A DNA stretch of 64,000 nucleotides, taken from assembly GCA_964427155.1 (NCBI GenBank), contig CAYRSC010000018.1:1-64000 (forward strand). The letters are read 5' to 3'. This document shows positions 60,606 through 64,000 of the stretch, piece by piece. The notes under the pieces are model-generated. The model searched no databases. It saw nothing but the letters and a program-made list of their open reading frames with translations, and was not told where the DNA came from. This stretch comes from Desulfothermus sp964427155. Lineage in GTDB: Bacteria > Desulfobacterota > Desulfovibrionia > Desulfovibrionales > Desulfothermaceae. The translations under genes were made by a program, and so were the position numbers. The first letter of the stretch is position 1. Each line of letters starts with the position of its first letter.

Positions 60606-63287
60606 ATGTCAGGGCTCAGGGGAGATGTAGAAGGGGCACTGAAAGAAATAGGGGTATATTCCAGGTACCTGGAGAGATTATCCAGGGAGGATAGACATAG
60701 ACAATGGCTCCTGGAGGGAGGGGGTGCCTTTAGAAGATATCCCCTCATTGAATTATACCGGGAATTGCGAAAAGCATGTGATACCCTCTGTGAGGTCTCT
60801 TCTTTGAAATATGTCCTGAGAGAGTTTAAGCAAAGGCATTTTCTCCGACTGGGACTCATGGATTTTATGGGGTCCATCTCATTTGAGGAGATGGTTGCAT
60901 CTATATCTGCCTTGGCAGAGGTATGTCTTCAGGTCCTATTGGAAAGGTGCCTGAGCAAGGATGGAGCCCTTCTCTTAAATCTATCTCCCCCTGGAGATCT
61001 CCCCTGTTCCCTGGTAATCCTGGGCTTTGGAAAACTGGGGGGAAGGGAGCTAAACTTTGTATCGGATATTGACATAGTATATCTATATTCCTGCAAAGGG
61101 AGGGGAAGTAGAGACAATACATTTTATACTAAGGTGGCCCAGATCATAAATCACATAATGGAGGACACCTTTGAAGGGGATAGGGTCTTTAAGGTGGACA
61201 ATCGCCTGAGGCCAGGAGGAAAAGACTCCCCTCTGGTACCCTCAGTAGAGGGGGCAGTGGAATATTATCTCCTCTCTGGTTCTCCGTGGGAGAGACAGGC
61301 CCTTTTAAAGGCCCGGGGGGTGGCAGGGGACAGGAAGTTGGCAGGAAGTTTCCTAAAGGAGATACGCCCCTTTATATTTAGACGCTTTCTGGATTTTCAG
61401 GCCATTGATGAAATACGCTCCATGAGGGACAGGATACTCCGGGAGAGTGAGTCCCTCTCTGGGGGAAAGAGGGATGTAAAATTGGGGCCAGGGGGCATCC
61501 GGGAAATAGAATTCATTGTACAGTCCCTTCAGCTTATATATGGGGGAAGGTATCCTGAACTCAATGAGACAAATACCCTTAGCTGTCTGAAGCGACTGAA
61601 AGAGATAGGCATTCTCAAAGGGGGAGATGAGAAGGAACTTGCTGAGTGTTATATATTTCTCAGGAGGGTGGAACACTGGATACAACTGGACAAAAACCGC
61701 CAGTGGAGCAAACTGCCATCTGGAGAGGAGGACCTTGTTCGTCTTAGCAAGGTCATGGGATTTGCCGGGGATCCAAAGGCATTTTTGAAAAGATATGAAG
61801 AGGTAACACACCGGGTACACCTCCACTTTAAGGAACTCTTCTCCCCGGAAAAACACATCTCTCCTTCCACTTCTGCCCCTCCAGGACTAAGTAGCCTTGG
61901 CTCCCATATATATCTCTCAGGCCTCTCCCCTGCCTTTCAAAGAAGTATCCTTCAGATCCTCAAAGGGTTGGAACAGGGCCTATCTCCAGGGTCTCAAAAA
62001 ACCGCCATGAGTCGCCTCTCCTCTTATTTTAAAAAGATAACCCCCCGCAAGGGACTTGTAAGATATGTGGAAAGACATCCCCAAGAGGTGGGCAGGGTCC
62101 TCAACGTCATGTACAGAAGCAAATTCATCTATGATATACTAATGGCCCAGCCTGCCCTTATTGAGGGGGTGGTGGAATCCTTTTCTCTGCCCCCTGGAGA
62201 CTGGATGGAGAGGGCAAGGCGCATTGTGGAAGGACTTCCCTTTGAAGAGGCCATGGAGTGGGTTAGGAGGATAAAAAACGAAAGGATACTCTTTTTGGCC
62301 ACTGAAGACATAAGTGGAAGGGTCTCCCTCCCGGAGCTATTGGTATCACTTTCCAGGCTGGCGGACTTTATTATTCAAATCACTTATGATAAGGTCCTTG
62401 CCCACCTGGGGGAAAACAGGGACTATCCCCTGGGGATAATTGCTCTGGGAAAACTGGGGTCCTACGAGCTGGGGTATTTTTCAGACCTGGATATGATGTT
62501 TGTATATGAGCCAGGGAAGGGAGAGGACCCGGATATTATCCCTGATAGGGCCATAAAGATAGTCCAGAGGTTAACTCGCATGTTAAGGACCCCCCTCCAG
62601 GATGGTCCAGGCTATGAGGTGGATACCAGGCTCAGACCAACAGGCAATTATGGCCCCCTGATTGTGACCAGCCAGAGATGGATGCAATACTACAGGGACG
62701 AGGCAGACATCTGGGAACTTCAGTCTCTTATAAGGTTCCGACCTGTGGCAGGCAGGGAGTCTGTGATGACTCCACTGGAGGGGTTCATAAGGGAAGAGCT
62801 GTTTGAGAAAGAGATGCCAGAGAATATGGTATGGAAGAGGGTGGTGGAGATGAGAAGGAGGATAGAAGAGGAACGGGCACAGGAGGAAGGGAGTGAGGTC
62901 CTGGACCTCAAGCTGGGGAGGGGAGGAATGGTGGAGATAGAGTTTCTCACCCAGGCATGTGTCCTTACCTCTTCATTTTTCCCCCAGAAAAAAGACACCC
63001 TCTCTCTGATAGAGCTCCTCAAGGAAGGTCTGGGGCTTAGCAGAGAGAATATCACCCTCTTAAAGCAGGCCCTTCTTTCATATCACTTCTTAATACAACG
63101 TATCCATCTCCTTACCAATCTGGGTATATCTCGCCTGGATAGAGAGCACTTTACCACCATGAAGGAGATGGGACTTTTGGGTAACTTCCCCTATCTACAG
63201 GATTGGGAGGATATAATCAAATACAGGAAGGTGGTTAGGAGGATATGGGAAGGTGTTATTAATAAAAAATTAAAAGCGGAGTGCTGA
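60606..63287 (+). CDS. glnE: Glutamine synthetase adenylyltransferase / adenylyl-removing enzyme
   Basis: 893 residues with two nucleotidyltransferase halves, each with G-K-L-G and D-x-D: LGFGKLGGRELNFVSDIDIV near residue 140 and ALGKLGSYELGYFSDLDMM near 620. The first half removes and the second adds AMP on the GlnA Tyr. It is slightly shorter than E. coli GlnE. It follows glnA across a terminator, and the next ORF starts 2 bases after its stop. The ribosome binding site is modest (AAGG at 60600-60603). Confidence 0.95.
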   Translation: MSGLRGDVEGALKEIGVYSRYLERLSREDRHRQWLLEGGGAFRRYPLIELYRELRKACDTLCEVSSLKYVLREFKQRHFLRLGLMDFMGSISFEEMVASISALAEVCLQVLLERCLSKDGALLLNLSPPGDLPCSLVILGFGKLGGRELNFVSDIDIVYLYSCKGRGSRDNTFYTKVAQIINHIMEDTFEGDRVFKVDNRLRPGGKDSPLVPSVEGAVEYYLLSGSPWERQALLKARGVAGDRKLAGSFLKEIRPFIFRRFLDFQAIDEIRSMRDRILRESESLSGGKRDVKLGPGGIREIEFIVQSLQLIYGGRYPELNETNTLSCLKRLKEIGILKGGDEKELAECYIFLRRVEHWIQLDKNRQWSKLPSGEEDLVRLSKVMGFAGDPKAFLKRYEEVTHRVHLHFKELFSPEKHISPSTSAPPGLSSLGSHIYLSGLSPAFQRSILQILKGLEQGLSPGSQKTAMSRLSSYFKKITPRKGLVRYVERHPQEVGRVLNVMYRSKFIYDILMAQPALIEGVVESFSLPPGDWMERARRIVEGLPFEEAMEWVRRIKNERILFLATEDISGRVSLPELLVSLSRLADFIIQITYDKVLAHLGENRDYPLGIIALGKLGSYELGYFSDLDMMFVYEPGKGEDPDIIPDRAIKIVQRLTRMLRTPLQDGPGYEVDTRLRPTGNYGPLIVTSQRWMQYYRDEADIWELQSLIRFRPVAGRESVMTPLEGFIREELFEKEMPENMVWKRVVEMRRRIEEERAQEEGSEVLDLKLGRGGMVEIEFLTQACVLTSSFFPQKKDTLSLIELLKEGLGLSRENITLLKQALLSYHFLIQRIHLLTNLGISRLDREHFTTMKEMGLLGNFPYLQDWEDIIKYRKVVRRIWEGVINKKLKAEC

Positions 63288-63289
63288 AT

Positions 63290-64000
63290 ATGTGTCGTTT
63301 AATTGCAATCACATCTGATGTCCCAAAATCTCCCATGCTGGCCATTGAGGCCCTGGATGTGATGAAAGAGGGTCACGATGGTTCAGGTGTGGGTCTTTTT
63401 ATGACAGACCTTGCAGGGGTCTTTGAGGAGCTCAAGGACTACCCTATCCTATCTGGTATCTTCACCAAAGAAGGGATGAAGATGCTGGACAGTTATCTCA
63501 TGCCCATGGGGTTCAAGACCAAATACAATCACTCCATCAAGGTAAAAAAGGACCCCCCAAAGGGCGTACCCAAGAGATATATGTATCACATAAGGGCCTA
63601 TGAATATCCCGAGGAATGGGAAGGGCTCAGTGAAGAGGAAAAATCCTTGAGACTGATGATGATACGCCTAAAGCTCAGGGAAATGGGCCTCAAGGACGAG
63701 CAGATGATAGTCTATAGCTTCTGGCCAGATGTAATCCTCATAAAGGAGATAGGGGACCCCTTTGCAGTGGCAGAGTATCTGGACCTGGCCACCTCTGGAT
63801 TAAAGGCAAGGGTGATTATGGCACAGGGAAGACAGAATACAAACTATGCCATAAACCTCTATGCCTGCCATCCCTTTTTTATCCAAGGAGTGGCCTCCAT
63901 GACCAATGGGGAAAATACCGCCTTTGTCCCTATCAGGGAATTCCTGGAGTCCAGGGGATTCCCGGGATATGTGGGCTATCAATCAGACTCAGAGGTCTTT
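63290..64000 (+). CDS. Glutamate synthase-type class II glutamine amidotransferase (partial, cut by window end)
   Basis: 237 codons are present, from ATG at 63290 to the window edge. It begins MCRLIAITSD, so after Met removal Cys2 would be the N-terminal nucleophile of an Ntn glutamine amidotransferase, followed by EGHDGSGVGLF near residue 30. The later stretch ACHPFFIQGVASMTNGENTAF fits the glutaminase domain of the split, archaeal-type glutamate synthase (GltB1-like) rather than GlmS or PurF. It starts 2 bases after glnE, so GS and GOGAT functions are linked. The rest of the gene, and any FMN synthase-domain gene, lie outside. Confidence 0.82.
   Translation, partial: MCRLIAITSDVPKSPMLAIEALDVMKEGHDGSGVGLFMTDLAGVFEELKDYPILSGIFTKEGMKMLDSYLMPMGFKTKYNHSIKVKKDPPKGVPKRYMYHIRAYEYPEEWEGLSEEEKSLRLMMIRLKLREMGLKDEQMIVYSFWPDVILIKEIGDPFAVAEYLDLATSGLKARVIMAQGRQNTNYAINLYACHPFFIQGVASMTNGENTAFVPIREFLESRGFPGYVGYQSDSEVF

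Noticed and set aside
1..64000. CRISPR arrays, rRNA genes, insertion sequences, prophage or integrase genes
   Set aside because: Looked for on both strands; no regular direct repeats, rRNA sequence, transposase or integrase frames were found.

Overview
The window is a gene-dense bacterial chromosome segment. The organism looks like a thermophilic or moderately thermophilic, anaerobic, motile, Gram-negative bacterium, most plausibly in the Desulfobacterota (former Deltaproteobacteria) or a nearby phylum. The reasons are an LptD outer-membrane LPS exporter, RlpA, a chemoreceptor with CheX/CheY, several radical SAM enzymes, a 2-hydroxyacyl-CoA-dehydratase/benzoyl-CoA-reductase-like module, a selenocysteine tRNA, an apparent second-type EF-G, and purine-rich coding strands with heavy AGG/AGA (Arg) and ATA (Ile) use. 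The phylum is inference; no rRNA is present to settle it.

Layout. (1) 1-12.8 kb, mostly minus strand: a partial HicB-like gene, ftsH, the plus-strand tRNA-Sec gene, argF-argG-argH, phoH-ybeY, a half-size GDT1 protein, moaA, rqcH, dksA, rarA and the AmmeMemoRadiSam radical SAM gene. (2) 12.9-21.0 kb, plus strand: one tightly overlapped run of a B12-binding radical SAM gene, lptD, mutL, rsmJ, thiL and a TrmO/class II aldolase fusion. (3) 21.0-24.3 kb, minus: a radical SAM gene, pyrB and pyrC. (4) 24.5-27.8 kb: HIT protein, IHF-like protein, RlpA lipoprotein, then a RuvC-fold protein, an unknown protein and tilS. (5) 27.8-32.0 kb, minus: cheY, cheX, uvrC, pcm with a 32-codon membrane ORF overlapping its start, and a sulfotransferase. 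(6) 32.2-40.3 kb, plus: chemoreceptor, a structured intergenic region, a B12 radical SAM protein, a MoxR/VWA pair and a diguanylate cyclase. (7) 40.3-48.4 kb, minus: a small membrane protein, HU, rsmA, an EF-G paralogue, a DtxR/MntR-type regulator, an MBL-fold hydrolase, and an activase with two dehydratase/reductase subunits. (8) 48.9-55.4 kb: a CHASE4 hybrid histidine kinase, an ABC importer ATPase and double permease without a binding protein, tmRNA, tRNA-Met(CAU) and an ArsR repressor. (9) 55.6-64 kb, plus: an ammonium-assimilation block amtB-nadE-glnB-glnA-glnE-(gltB-like).

How it works together. Region 9 is the clearest unit. Ammonium enters through AmtB, is sensed by PII (GlnB), is fixed by glutamine synthetase (with the Tyr in the adenylylation loop) under control of GlnE, and passes to a glutamate synthase amidotransferase protein cut by the window edge. 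amtB and glnA each have a sigma-54-like -24/-12 element and upstream copies of one palindrome, ACA-N4-TGT, as expected for enhancer sites of an NtrC-type activator. A glutamine-dependent NAD synthetase sits inside this block next to PII.

The best candidate for an undescribed system is the minus-strand cluster at 43.8-48.4 kb: two 2-hydroxyacyl-CoA-dehydratase-family subunits, one ATP-dependent iron-sulfur activase, an MBL-fold hydrolase and a metalloregulator, with a palindrome (TTAATG-N9-CATTAA) just upstream of the first gene. Its substrate cannot be read from the sequence. Other points to follow up are the TrmO-aldolase fusion, the tRNA-Sec gene, a rarA without a canonical start codon, two short membrane ORFs with good ribosome binding sites, and a promoter-plus-hairpin element at 34.86-35.02 kb.
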